Part shown: piece after piece, positions 1-11,032 of the stretch
How the letters are laid out: the number at the start of each line of letters is the position of its first letter
Position numbering within the stretch: the first letter of the stretch is position 1
Origin: Lepiota brunneoincarnata
Lineage: Eukaryota > Basidiomycota > Agaricomycetes > Agaricales > Agaricaceae
DNA length: 64,000 nt
Assembly (NCBI GenBank): GCA_023014365.1
Contig: JAEBUN010000017.1
Span: forward strand, 620,001 to 684,000
Direction: 5' to 3'
Notes under the pieces: generated by a model
What the model was told of the DNA's origin: nothing
The model's input: the letters and a program-made list of their open reading frames with translations, nothing else
Database searches by the model: none
Translations under genes and position numbers: made by a program

Positions 1-3
1 TCC

Positions 4-230
4 TTCAAAATTCCATAGATCGTAGAGACAAGAATTTGATCCCCTCTGGGTATAGATGATGTTCACGAGCACCGATTGCAATGTCCATCAGCGGCACAAC
101 TATCATCGTCATGGCGTGCCATTTAGTTCCTTGTACAGGCATCGAGTGGTTGTCCTCCAAGCTTTCAAGTTGCGGTGTGCGTGAGTATAGAGTTACCTTG
201 AATCCCGAATAGCAGCAATTCGTGAGACAG
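4..230 (-). other. Possible 3' end of an unidentified minus-strand gene
   Basis: On the minus strand a frame stays open from about 230 down to a TGA at 4-6. It reads as protein-like sequence with a hydrophobic stretch (MTMIVVPLMDIAIGA) followed by REHHLYPEG. This edge is less AT-rich than the transposon island that follows, which fits host sequence. I do not recognise a family and cannot place the upstream exons. It may simply be a chance open frame. Confidence 0.2.
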
Positions 231-1218
231 GACCATGTTAGTAGTTCATGGGAGCCGGACGCGAACTCGATATCGGTCGTGTGGCGTTCGGCCTCAAGGC
301 TTCAACAATGCTTTCAAGGAGAGTAGTTTGGGTCCTTTATATGGCAAAACTGGAATTGTAGGGCTTCTATCTCGGGGCACGCTTGGTTCCTGCGGTCATT
401 ATGGCCCGTAACTTGGGGCTATACTTTTATTTAGGCATTCCTGTACCGGAGTGCATCAGCAGTGATATTGTGGTGCAATCAATTCTGAATCACACCTAGG
501 TTCATTTTACATTTCGGAGTCCAAGGTCAATAAATAGTCAAGAATCCTTTCTCTCGTCGAGTGGACAAGCACAGATGTAGGCATGACTACACATACTGCA
601 GTGGTGATGCCTGCAATTGAGACAGGGAGTGAGCTGAACAGCAACTGAGAGTGGCGACATGGGTCTGGTTATATGCTAGAGTATCATACAAGGGTATCAC
701 CACTGTAAACAAAATTGATATGCATTTACTACCAGTGGCCTTGAGCAATTGCATATTTATGATATTTTTGGTTGTTATATCCTTGTCTGATATTGTAGCT
801 TATAATGAAAGGATATTGCATGTTCAGAAATAGTCATATGCTAGCAGTGAGGATTTCTACCAGTAGCATGGACTGTATTGGCACATTGAAGAGAGAACCT
901 ATCCTGAGGACAGTAATGCATCAGCCTATATTATGTAATTTTTGGTTATCTGTATCATGAAAATATATTTTATTAAGAAATATTAATCTATATAGATCAC
1001 CTAAAGTTTAGAATTAAAAATTATACAGAAGTAATATGACAATAAATTAATTATTGTTCAAGGTATTGTAGAGGTGGTTACCAGGCTACCCACACATAAG
1101 TTGAGCCAACCACCTCTGCATAATGAACTTTAGACAAATCTCAACAAATATTATTAGTATAACAAATTTTCCAAAAAGGAAAAAATTAGATTTCAGATCA
1201 AAACATCTTGGATCAACA
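231..1218. other. Stretch without a supported gene; AT-rich from about 700
   Basis: No credible coding frame is visible. Composition changes at roughly 650-700 from balanced to strongly AT-rich, which marks the left border of the transposon island. A 10-bp perfect inverted repeat (agaggtggtt at 1070-1079, aaccacctct at 1108-1117) forms a possible hairpin. The sequence just before it, caataaattaatt plus a caaggta motif, recurs near 24500. Confidence 0.4.
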
Positions 1219-1829
1219 TGTTGAGCTTACAAACACATGCTGAGTTCTGGTCTCCATTTAGCTGGTGTCTCTTTCCCGCCCTCTGCTTTTGTTCCATATC
1301 CTGCACTCTGTTCCTTTTGCACAGTCTCTACCATTTTATATCATTTATGCTATGCCTTTACCATCCTCCTTTGCCCATAAACTACTGCTATTGTGCTTAT
1401 TGTCTATGTACAAGTGCATGTATTATAGTGTTAGATAAATAGTCTTTCATTTGTAGTCGCACTTCAGCTCTCGCATCAAGACTGAAGTGAGTATTCTATC
1501 AATATCTATAATTACTGTACTGATTGCTTTGTAGTATATCTTACTATGTTCTACAGGTAAATATGAGCTCTTGCATTGAGACTGAATATATCTTACTACA
1601 TTCTACACAACAATCATCTCCCTCCCTGACTCAACTATTCCCTCTCTCTATCCTTTAGAGACAAATATAGATACTGCTAATGAATACTGTAGAATGATAG
1701 GACATTCTAAATGAACAGTAGTTAGCTTTCTCCAACCTTTTATATATTTTATTTTATTCTTATCTTTCTTACCTCTCTACTTTGTTCTTTAATATTTCTG
1801 TAAGTTTTCTGGAGTATATACAAGCTTCA
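1219..1829 (+). repeat. 5' LTR of the outer copia element
   Basis: It begins TGTTGAGCTTAC and ends GCTTCA, and aligns nearly end to end with 23513-24113, with scattered substitutions and a few small indels. The 5' and 3' copies clearly differ, so the insertion is old. Confidence 0.85.
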
Positions 1830-2990
1830 CTTGTTGGCCTCGAGGTAGATTTGATATTGGAATAGCCAGTCTTCAAATTTTGCACAGTTGCCATCAAAGG
1901 CTGGAGGTTTGATTAGTCCAAGTTCTCAGGACATTCTTGGCAGGCATGGACATTGTTATTGTTGGAGGAGGGGTTGATGGTGGAGGTGGCAGTGGAGCTT
2001 GGATAGCTAGTGGAGTTGAAGTGGAATTAGAACTTGGTGGTGGCTGGATGGGTGTTGTAATGATGGGTGGTGGTGTTTGAGTGGAGAAAGGTGTTCCTGT
2101 GAATAGCTTTTGAGTAAAAGTGGGGTTCTGGTGTGTTTTTGGGGTTTTTGGGATTCTTGTTATGATTGTGTCTGTTACTCATCCTTTTCAGTAGGAGGGT
2201 GTGGCAATTTGAATGGGGATGGAAGAAATTGTCCTGGGGTTTGTTGGGTTTTGTTGTCTGAGTGCTCAGTATGAGCTGAATATTTGGGGGGCATTGTTGC
2301 TGATTTAACAATTGTGTTTAGTGACTGCAAGTAATATGAGGAAGAAGTTGGCAATTATATGTATAAGAAGCAAAGAGGAAATTGTTTCCACAAAGGTGGC
2401 AGTGTGTGCAGGGGCAGATAAGAGTTTTGAGTTCAGGGAGGATGATGAAGTAAGCAGCAGCAGAGTTTGAGAGGATGATGAATGCTATCAATAGGACAGC
2501 CAGCATGGGGGAAGATACAGCAGATACAGCAGCAGCAGAGGTACAGCAGAGGAGGACAGTGAGTAGGAAAGCCAGAGTGAGAGGAGTATAGTGTTTTGTT
2601 ATCCAGGTAAGGGATCATCACTTAGTGGTGATACCTCTTACTCTCTATGAGCATCTATACAGACTTATTCCCAGAGATATTCAGAGGTCGACTTGTGAAC
2701 ATGAACACTTAGCAATAGCTTGGAAGAGTGAAGGTAAGTGTATAGAACAAACTACACTGTACTAGAGTACATGGGTGGTTCTACTGGGTTTATATATGTA
2801 TTTACAGTGGCTGTGCTACTGCTATATTTAGGAAGTACTAGATGATTGGGGAGTGTTCTATTTTAGGAATGTTCTAGGAGGATTCTGGAAGGTTCTGATA
2901 ACATCAAGGGCTGGAAATGCTAAACTGGAATATGATGATGCCCTAGTTACTGAAGGAAAGCAAAGGTAGCAATGGAGGTGGGAAGCTGAA
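1830..2990 (+). other. Leader and lost gag N-terminus of the outer copia element
   Basis: This is where the primer-binding site and gag start should lie. The sequence is low in complexity: GT-rich on the plus strand, with Pro/Thr-rich open frames on the minus strand around 2030-2620. I could not reconstruct a gag start here. An inserted or captured fragment is possible because the minus-strand frames look more protein-like than the plus strand. Confidence 0.35.
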
Positions 2991-5900
2991 AGGGAAGGGG
3001 AAGAAAAAGGGTCTGTGCTGGAACTGTGGTGGTGAACACTGGAAGCAAGAATGTCCCAACCCAAAAAAGCCTATCAGTGAAAGGAGGGATGGGGAGAAAG
3101 GAGGTAACTCACCTAGCAAGAAGGGTGGAAGTGCTAATGCTGTGTTGGCAGACAGCAATGATGAGAATTGCTCCCTCATGGTTGAAGAGTGGTTGGACTC
3201 TGAAATGGATGCAAGCTGGTCAGAAGTTGAAACAAATCTTACTGAGTCTTGGAGTGAAGGGGAGTCAACAAGTGAGTTCAATGACCTTGACATCAATGAC
3301 TTTGGTGTAGCTATTGATGAAGTTGTAAGTGCCACTGAACCAAGCCCAACCCAAGTCAAAGTTTTCAACTCAGGTGCTATGAATCACATCTCCCCATATT
3401 GAAATAATTTTGTGACCTTCCAACCCATCCCCCCTTGACCTCTACATGCTGCAAACAAGAAGGCCTTCAATGCCATCGGAAAGGGTGAAGTAGTACTAGA
3501 ATTGCTAAATGGAGCTACCTCATCACAACTCCACCTCAGTGAAGTCCTGTATTCACCCAAGGCAGGCTACACTCTTGTGTTGATTGGCTGACTTGATGAT
3601 GCTGGCTTCCCAACCACCTTCACCTGATGGCAAGTGCATTATTCACAATATGGGTGGTGCCCAGATTGCTGAGATCCCAAGAACCAGACAAGGCCTGTAT
3701 AAATTGGTCAAAGAGATGGAAGAGGTAAACATGGTGAGTGAACCACTCAGCTTGGACATGTTGCATTGTTGTCTAGGCCATATTTCAGCTGGTGCTGCTT
3801 GAAAGCTTATTTGTGATGGCCTGGTGACTGGCCTAAAGCTAGAAGATGGAATGGATACAGACATTTTCTGTGAGTTATGTGCCTATGGCAAAATGACTCA
3901 GCTGCCAATTTCAAAGGTACAGGAGGGTGAGAGAGCATCAATGCTTGGTCAGAAGATCCATTCTGATGTCTGGGGGCCTGCACAAGTGGAGATGAAGTGA
4001 GGAAAGCATTACTATGTAACCTTTATTGATGACTTCTTGAGGTGGACTCACATTGATTTCCTCTCAAACAAGTCTGACATTTTTAATGCCTACTGGAACT
4101 TTGACATGTGGTGTAAAACACAATTTGGCACACATATTAAGGCCCTACACTTGGACAGAGGTGGGGAATACACTACAGGCAAGTTTCAGTCCTATCTAAA
4201 GTCCCAAGGCACAGAAACCAAGCTCACCATACATGACATACCCCAACACAATGGAGTTGCTGAATGCCAAAATCAAACAATTGTTGAGTGCATGTGTGCA
4301 CTACTGCATGCAAGTTGCCTCCCAAAGTTGCTATGGGCAGAAGCTGTTGCCCATGTAGTTTGGTTGATGAACAGGACTGGTACCTAAGCAGTTGAGGGGA
4401 GAATGCCATTTGAAACAATATATGGCCACAAACCAGACTTGTGAGCAGTACGCAAGTGGGGAGAGGAGGTGTGGGTACACCAGGTAGGCAGGGACAAGCT
4501 CAGTGGGCAAGCAAAGAAAGGGAGATGGGTTGGGTATGATACTGAGAGCAATGGCTCTCATATCTATTTTCTGGACACAGGTACTATAAATATCAGGCAT
4601 AATTTCCTATTTTATTAACTCAGGTTGTCCCAGGCTCAAAGGGGAGCACTCACCAGCAAGCAAGCCTCAAAACAAGCCATTACGCAGCACTAGTGCCCCA
4701 AATGAGGCACAAGACACCCCCACCCCCTTCCCTGATCAACAACCAGCCAATTTCACAGCTGATTCCCAAAAAAGCAATGCTGCAAGCAACATCAGCCCAA
4801 AGGAATTGCCTAGTGAGGCTGATCCACAGGTACCAAGACCCTAGCACACCTGAAATCCAAGCACCAAAGCTAAAGACATCCTAGAGGGGCAAGCAGTCAC
4901 TCTGGCAGAAGAACAAGACTGGGCTGATGTTCACATCCTAGCAGCAGACATTGAGGAGACTGAGGGTTTGGAACCTGGAAGCCTGCAGGAGGTGAGGAAA
5001 TGAGTGGACTGGGAGTTGTGGAAGAAGCCATGGAGGAAGAACTTACTATGTTGGGTGATGCCAGAATGTGGGAACTTGTTGATCAGCCAATCAGAGCTAA
5101 CTGTTGTTGGCTCAAAATGGGTCTTCAAAGCAAAAAAGGATGCTGCTGGAAATGTTGTCCACTACAAGGCCTGCCTCGTCACCCAAGGTTTTTCACAAGT
5201 CCCAGGAGTCAACTATTTTGACACCTTCACACCTGTTGCATGCCTTGCATCCATCTGGGCTGTGCTTGCAATTGCTGCTGCTTGTAACTACAAGATCCAC
5301 CAGATTGATATCAAGGGGGCTTACCTAAATTTACATGCGACAACCCCCTGGTTTCACATTCCCAACTCACCCCCTACCATGTTTGCCACCTCAAAAAGAC
5401 CCTCTATGAGCTCAAACAATCTGGGCAGCAATGGTACCAACATCTATGCAAGATCCTAGTCGACCTACTTGGGCTTTACACACTGTGAAGTTGACCAGAG
5501 TGTCTTCTTCAAACTTGTGGCACCAGAACTCACCATAATTTTAGTGCACATTGATGACTGCATGCTCATTGCATTGACCATTGCACTGGTAGACTGGTAA
5601 AAGGATGGGGTAAAGCAGTTCATTGAGATCATGGATCTAGGAGAAATTCACTGGCTCCTGGGGATTGAGGTGAAGAGAGACAGAGAGCAGGGTAAGCTCT
5701 TGCTGTCTCAATGTTCATATATTGCTGCTTCACTTAGATGCTATGGGCTCAAGAATGAGAAGCTGGTTAGTACCCTGATGGACCCTGCTGTCCACTTAAT
5801 GAGTGAGCAGTTGCCACAAATGACCACCAACATCACTTGCATGGCTAGCAAGCCCTACCAGGAGGCCATCAGCACTCTGATGTATGCTGCCATGGGGAAC

Positions 5901-6098
5901 ACAACCAGATATCACATACACCATTCAAGTCCTCTTGGAATTCACAAAAAATCCTGGAGAGGTACACTGGGAAGCAGTCAGGAGAGTCTTCCAGTACTTG
6001 AAGGGTACACAGGATCTGTGGCTCATTCACAGAGGCTATGGAGAAGGCCTTGAAGGCTTTATGGACACCAATGGCAACATGGCAGAGGACTGCTGTGT

Positions 6099-6660
6099 TG
6101 TAAGGGCAACCTGGTTGTTGTGTTGCATCAACTGAGCAGGGGGAAACCATAGTGTCATTCTAGGATATCTATCCAAGTACATACCTGAGCAGGGGGAAAC
6201 CTTAGAGAATTGAGTAAGGTTTCTCCAAGCTCACCTACACTACTTATACTACTTGCTGTAAGTCCAAGTTAAGTAATCTACTCTACATAAATGGCCATGA
6301 GGTGTCAGGGATGTCTAAAGTGGGTATGGCCAGGAATGGGCTTGGAACAGGGTTGCATGCACCAGTGAGGGTTTGCATCTGCATTGGAGGGGTGTAGGAA
6401 GGAATTCCAAGCACTGGAGTGCTGGAGGACCAAATTCCGGGCCAAAGGGGGCTGGGGATGAGATTTCTGAATGCAGGAAGGCAGGGAATTGGATTTCTGA
6501 GCATAGGGAAGCTGGGGATTGGGTTTCCAAGCATAAGAGAAGCAGGGAATTGGATTTCTGAGTGCTAAGAGGCAGGGAATTGGATTTCCAAGTGCTAGGA
6601 GGTTGGGAGTCAGATTTCCAAATTTGAGGTTGTGACCAGTGACCTGAAGTTCCCCTTACA
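6099..6660. mobile_element. Non-autonomous TIR element (MITE-like) inserted in copia RNase H
   Basis: The insert begins TGTAAGGGCAAC and ends with the inverted counterpart GTTCCCCTTACA. It is flanked by the direct repeat TGTGT at 6094-6098 and 6661-6665. Removing the insert and one TGTGT restores the copia RNase H frame (GAG GAC TGC TGT GTC ATG TCT). It has no credible transposase. Its right third is a 30-bp tandem repeat. A shorter relative lies at 27061-27340 in the opposite orientation. The superfamily is uncertain: the short TIR and 5-bp duplication do not settle it. Confidence 0.8.
6441..6625. repeat. About six copies of a 30-bp tandem repeat inside the TIR element
   Basis: The unit runs roughly gcagggaattggatttctga plus ten further bases (gtgctaagag in one copy). 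Six diverged copies follow head to tail with almost constant period. The same unit recurs in the reverse orientation at about 27085-27230 within the second copy of the element. Confidence 0.75.
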
Positions 6661-6904
6661 TGTGTCATGTCTAACTACACATTCATTATCAATGATGGTG
6701 CAGTTTCTTGGAGTGCAAAATGTCAAGAAATTGTCACTCTATCTACTACTGAATTGGAATATGTGGGTGCTACACGTGCTTCAAAGGAGGCCTTATGGCT
6801 TTGTTCACTCATTTCTCAGGTTTTCAATACTACCATCTCTTCCACCACCATTTTTTCTGACAACCTATCAGCCACTGCACTATCCAAGGACCACCAGTAC
6901 CACA

Positions 6905-7290
6905 TGTTATCAGAAGTCTTATTAGAAGGATGGTTATTTTTAGCTTACATTCCCATGTCACTATGAAACCTATCAGTAGTGTATATCAGAAGGACTATTC
7001 TTAGTATATGCCTTGTGTTTCTTATCTCTGACTCACAGTTACTCTGGTCCAGACCATTATAGTAGGAGTACAGCCACACTTAGAAGTATATAAGGATACA
7101 GTACGATACCTTGTATTCTTATCTTAGTGTTATACAGTTCTTGCCTCCTATAACTTTTTGCCTCTAAACTGGCTGGACTATAGTGCTCCGTCATCTCCAA
7201 GTCATGCTTAGTAGGACAGGACCAAGTCTGTATAGACATCCTGTGTCAAACCCTGTGCTACTCAAGAGCAAACCCCTAACCTGGGTAACA
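6905..7290 (+). repeat. 5' LTR of element A
   Basis: 386 bp, starting TGTTATCAGAAG and ending GGGTAACA. It differs from the 3' LTR of element A by several substitutions and short indels, and more so from the element B LTRs. Confidence 0.9.
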
Positions 7291-7434
7291 AAACACTAAG
7301 ATACTCTGCTGCTTATCCTCTTGCTCACCCTCCACTCTACTCTGCTCTGCTGACAGTACTGAATGCATTGAGGTACTCTGGTCATTCAAAATGACGTATG
7401 ACAAAGAAAACCACCTCTCTGTGTAGCCATCGCT

Positions 7435-7647
7435 ATGTCCCTCAACCTCTCCCCACCAGAAAACCTGGCTTACCTACTCATTTCATCTTCACTTCCACTG
7501 CCACCCTTATTGCCTACCGAAATAATCACCCTAGAACTTGAACGCATCACATGCCCTTGCCACTGCTGTGTTATCAGATTGTGGAACCTGTATTCAGGAA
7601 TTTCCATCATTCGCAACCCAATTTTTCATCCTTCTAGCGATAATTGA
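7435..7647 (+). pseudogene. Decayed copy of the short hydrophobic ORF of element A
   Basis: This is homologous to 8981-9199 of element B. It starts ATG where element B has ACG. Two single-base insertions (near 7528 and 7610) shift the frame relative to B, so the open frame ends early at 7647. Apart from the indels, the codon differences from B are almost all silent, so the family protein was under constraint before this copy died. Confidence 0.6.
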
Positions 7648-7667
7648 TTGCTAGACAGCTGCCACCA

Positions 7668-8455
7668 TGCCTCCTAAGAAGATCTTGGCCTGAGAAACTC
7701 CATCACCACCTCCCAAATCGAGAAGTAGAATCTCCAGATCAGGAACCCAAAATCCAGATCCCAGAAGAAACCCTATACCCACTCAAACACCGTCTCTATT
7801 CTATCCCCCATCTCCATTTGACTCACCCGCTCCAAGTGCATCAACATCCACATGCACTCAAACAAGTTTTGCTGAAGAACTAGCAGAATGACAAAGGATT
7901 ACAACATGAAAGAGAATTAAAAGAACATTACGAATGAGAAGAAAGAAAATGCAAACAAGTTGAGGAATATCGTGCTAAAGTAAACCCACTAAATGATTTC
8001 AAACTTTAAAAACTCAAATACAGCCCTCAAACAACCAAGAGAACTTTCCCAATCAGAGGAAAACCTACTTACACATTCACGAATACACAGTAAATCAAGG
8101 AAGAACTCCCCTAGTAGACAACGATTCAGACGTCTACATCACCAACGACAACCAATTGGAACCCTAAACCTCAACCACCCGCATTAACTGCACCAGTACA
8201 ACCCTTAGCCCTACTAGCACCACCCACACAATCACCGACACCACCACTGCCACCACCCAGACAACTACAAATAATGGCTGCTGCACAAACACCAAAGGAG
8301 TTAGGACTCCTCAAACCCATCACCTTTGATGGAACCAGAAGACTCTTTGAAGATTGGATCTTCCAATGTGAAGTTTACGTGCTCGCTAACATGACCACTT
8401 ACAACACTGACCTTGCTAGAACCTTGTTTGTCCTCTTGACAATGCAATCAGGAGA
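7668..8455 (+). pseudogene. Decayed gag of element A, 5' part
   Basis: It corresponds to the N-terminal extension and first part of gag in element B. An ATG in good context (gccaccATGcc, 7668-7670) stands where B has ACG. The frame is soon cut by TGA codons at former CGA sites and by small indels. The later ATG (atggctgctgca, 8274) aligns with the first ATG of gag in element B. Gag is interrupted at 8455 by element B and resumes at 16663. Confidence 0.8.
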
Positions 8456-8841
8456 TGTTATCAGAAACCACATCAGAAGGACAGTTATTTTTAGTTCACA
8501 TTCCCATGTCACTATGAAACTATCAGTAGTGTACATCAGAAGGACTATTCTTAGTATACACCTCATGTTCTCTTATCTCTGACTCATAGTTACCCCGGTC
8601 TGGATTATTATAGTAGGAGTACAGCCACACTTAGAAGTATATAAGGATACAGTACAATACCTTGTATCCTTATCTTAGTGTTATACAGTTCTTGCCTCCT
8701 ATACCTCTTTGCCCTTAAACCGGCTGGACTATAGTGCTCCGTCGTCTCTAAGTCACGCCTAGTAGGACAAGACCAAGTCTGTATAGACATCTTGCCACGA
8801 ACGCCGTGCTACTCAAGAGCGAACCCCTAACCCGGGTAACA
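8456..8841 (+). repeat. 5' LTR of element B
   Basis: 386 bp, TGTTATCAGAAACC...CCCGGGTAACA, with no difference that I can see from 16277-16662. Confidence 0.95.
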
Positions 8842-8980
8842 AAACACTAAGATACTCTGCTGCTTATCTCTTGCTCGCCCTCTACTCTGCTCTGCTTGCC
8901 GACGTATTGAACACGTCGAGGTACCCTGGTCGTTCAAAACGACGTACGAAAGAAAACCGCCTCTCTGTGTAGCCATCGCT

Positions 8981-9199
8981 ACGTCCCTCAACCTCTCCCC
9001 GCCAGACGACCTGGCTTATCTACTCATCTTCGTTTTCACCTCTACCGCCACCCTCATCGCCTATCGAATCATCACCTTAGAACTCGAACGTATCACGTGC
9101 CCCTGTCACTGTTGCGTCGTCAGATCGTGGAATCTATACTCAGGAATATCCATAATCGCCACCCAATTCTTCATACTTCTAGCGATAATCGATCGCTAG
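8981..9199 (+). CDS. Short two-helix, Cys-rich ORF upstream of gag (unknown function)
   Basis: About 72 residues ending at TAG 9197-9199. Two hydrophobic stretches (around AYLLIFVFTSTATLIAY and SIIATQFFILLAII) flank a Cys/His cluster, CPCHCC. This suggests a small membrane protein with a cytosolic or lumenal metal- or disulfide-binding loop. Comparison with element A (7435-7647) shows strong constraint: in three stretches 17 of 18 differing codons are silent. There is no ATG. The frame is open back to 8831, but constraint appears to begin at the ACG at 8981, where element A has ATG. The TAG and the gag frame are in the same register, so readthrough is possible. I know no chromovirus gene like this. 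Confidence 0.6.
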   Translation, partial: TSLNLSPPDDLAYLLIFVFTSTATLIAYRIITLELERITCPCHCCVVRSWNLYSGISIIATQFFILLAIIDR

Positions 9200-9211
9200 A
9201 CAAATATCACC

Positions 9212-9841
9212 ACGCCTCCAAAGAAATTCTCGGCCCGAGAATCCCCATCACCTCCCCCTAAATCAAGAAGTAGAATCTCAGGATCAGGAACCCAAAACCC
9301 AGATCCCAGAAGAAACCCTATCCCCACTCAGACACCATCCCCATTCTACCCCCCATCTCCATTTGATTCACCTACAACACGTGCATCAACGTCAACCCAA
9401 CTCGCCACCACAACACGAACTCGAACAGATTTTGCTGAAGAACTAGCAGAACGACAAAGAATACAATACAAAAAAGAATTAAAGGAACACTACGAACAAG
9501 AAGAAAGAAAACGCAAACAAGCCGAAGAATACCGCGCTAAAGTAGATCCATTAAACGACTACGAACTCCAAAGACTTAAGAACGCCCTCAAACAACCAAG
9601 AGGACTTTCCGCATCAGAAGAAAACTTACTTACACGCCACGAATACGCCGTAAATCAAGGAAAACCCCAAGAAGACAACGACTCCAACGTCTATATAACA
9701 GACGACAACCAATCGAATCCCGATCCCCAACCACCCGCCTTACCAGCACCAACCACACCCTTAGCCCTACCGGCCCCACCTCTCCGACCAATACAACCTC
9801 CATCACCACCACCACCGCCGCCACCAGGACAACTACAAATA
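9212..9841 (+). other. ATG-less N-terminal extension of gag
   Basis: The gag frame is open from the codon after TAG 9197-9199 to the gag stop, but the first in-frame ATG is at 9842. The upstream 210 codons look truly coding. They include a charged helical segment (FAEELAERQR, EQEERKRKQAEEYRAK) followed by a Pro-rich linker. Element A keeps related sequence. The likeliest start is ACG at 9212 (caccACGcc), which aligns with an ATG in element A. Alternatives are readthrough of the TAG, or splicing onto the cgctag acceptor at 9194-9199. Confidence 0.6.
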
Positions 9842-11032
9842 ATGGCCGCCGCAGCTACCCCAAAGGAGTTAGGACTCCTCAAACCCATCGCCTTCGATGG
9901 AACTAGAAGACTATTCGAAGATTGGATCTTCCAATGTGAAGTTTACGTGCTCGCCAATGCGACCACCTACAACACCGACCTCGCTAGGACCTTGTTCGTC
10001 CTTTCGACAATGCAATCAGGAGATGCCCGAGCATGGGCTAGACAATACCTCCATGAAAGAAACGCCCAAACCCCACAAGGACAACCCATAGCCATGGAAT
10101 CATGGGACAACTTCACCGCCCGACTTAGGGCCGATTTCACCCCAGCAGACGAACATGCGTACGCGCATACCCGACTTCAAACCCTGCACCAAGCAGGCAA
10201 ACCAATGACCGAGTTTAATGCTCAGTTCAAGGAACTCGTCCGACAATCCGGATTAAACGAAGATCGCACTTTAATCGATCTATACCGAAAAGCAATCGAT
10301 CGCTGCATTGCCATGAAGATCGACGAATCGGAAAACCCTCCGACAACTATCACCGCTTGGTACACCCGAGCAAACAAACTCGACGACAATTTTCGCCGAA
10401 TCAACGCCCTCTACGGCACCCCCAGAAACACGTTTCCCCAAAGAAACCAATACCAACCCAATCGTGGACCAAGCCGTCCAAACAACAACGTGCCCTACGC
10501 ACAATTCTACCAAAGGAGCAACGCTCCACGGTTTACCCCACGTGACCCACATGCCATGGAAGTAGACCATGCCGCTATAGAAGAAGGATTTGAAGACCCT
10601 TACCCCGAAATCCCACAACCGGAATACACCGAAGAAAATTCCGCACAAGAACCATTGGAGTTAGATGCCGTTGTCACCGGACAACAAATGAAATCATACC
10701 AAAACCAGGAATGCTTCCGATGTGGAGCCAAAGATCATTGGGTCAGTAAATGCCCCCAACCACCACCAGCTAGACGCTTCCCAGGAATGCGCACTAATCC
10801 CCCTCGCCCTGCGAGAAACCCCAACCGTCCCTTCCCTGGACAACAAAACACTCGTCCCGGATTCCCAAACCGGAACACCCAACAATCACCGCAACGCAAG
10901 TACTCCCTTGCCGTCGCAGAAGTCGCATCTCAGATGCGTCAAATGGTCGACGACCTCGATCCAGAACTCCAACAAGAACTCCACTCCGCGCTAGCCGAGG
11001 ATCCGGAGATGCGTCCATTCCAGGATTTTTAA
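9842..11032 (+). CDS. gag: gag of element B (ATG-initiated part)
   Basis: The product is a structural gag protein of 396 residues from the first ATG, or about 606 if the upstream extension is translated. Residues 1-190 form a retrotransposon-gag capsid-like domain (ARAWARQYLHERN, WDNFTARLRADF, LYRKAIDR). A Pro/Arg-rich linker follows, then a CCHC zinc knuckle (CFRCGAKDHWVSKC, about 10711-10752) for nucleic-acid binding. The protein would form the virus-like particle. It ends TTT TAA at a likely -1 slip site, and pol follows in the -1 frame. It is intact and well preserved compared with the copy in element A. Confidence 0.9.
   Translation: MAAAATPKELGLLKPIAFDGTRRLFEDWIFQCEVYVLANATTYNTDLARTLFVLSTMQSGDARAWARQYLHERNAQTPQGQPIAMESWDNFTARLRADFTPADEHAYAHTRLQTLHQAGKPMTEFNAQFKELVRQSGLNEDRTLIDLYRKAIDRCIAMKIDESENPPTTITAWYTRANKLDDNFRRINALYGTPRNTFPQRNQYQPNRGPSRPNNNVPYAQFYQRSNAPRFTPRDPHAMEVDHAAIEEGFEDPYPEIPQPEYTEENSAQEPLELDAVVTGQQMKSYQNQECFRCGAKDHWVSKCPQPPPARRFPGMRTNPPRPARNPNRPFPGQQNTRPGFPNRNTQQSPQRKYSLAVAEVASQMRQMVDDLDPELQQELHSALAEDPEMRPFQDF
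11026..11032 (+). promoter_or_regulatory. Probable -1 ribosomal frameshift site at the gag stop
   Basis: Gag ends GAT TTT TAA. A tRNA on TTT can slip back one base to another TTT and then read TTA AAA AGG in the pol frame. That frame is open from there through the protease. The pol frame has no ATG before or inside the protease, so pol needs gag translation to reach it. Element A keeps the same sequence (caggatttttaaaaagg, about 17665). I did not identify a downstream pseudoknot. Confidence 0.6.

Larger units (their letters stand above)
2991..6904 (+). pseudogene. Decayed copia gag-pol, part 1
   Basis: Recognisable pieces in order are as follows. A CCHC zinc knuckle (CWNCGGEHWKQEC, about 3015-3057). 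A protease remnant (NSGAMNHISPY, near 3370). A GAG-pre-integrase and integrase core at about 3745-4400, with DRGGEYT and the degraded QHNGVAECQNQ. Reverse transcriptase pieces at about 5105-5690 (VGSKWVFKAKK, QIDIKGAYL, VHIDDCMLIA, LLGIEVKRDREQG). RNase H pieces at 6670-6904 (LSTTELEYVGA). The frame is cut by many stops and shifts, and by a 562-bp insertion at 6099. Known copia polyproteins have this domain order. It is not functional. Confidence 0.85.

Noticed and set aside
7057..7239. A 60-codon minus-strand frame in all four chromovirus LTR copies (also 8608-8790, 16429-16611, 23081-23263)
   Set aside because: It is shared only because the LTRs are copies of each other. It starts without a convincing context, and the codon differences between copies show no sign of protein-level constraint.
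9630..9888. Minus-strand Val/Gly-rich frames opposite gag
   Set aside because: They are shadows of the Pro-rich plus-strand gag extension. Their composition follows directly from its codons.
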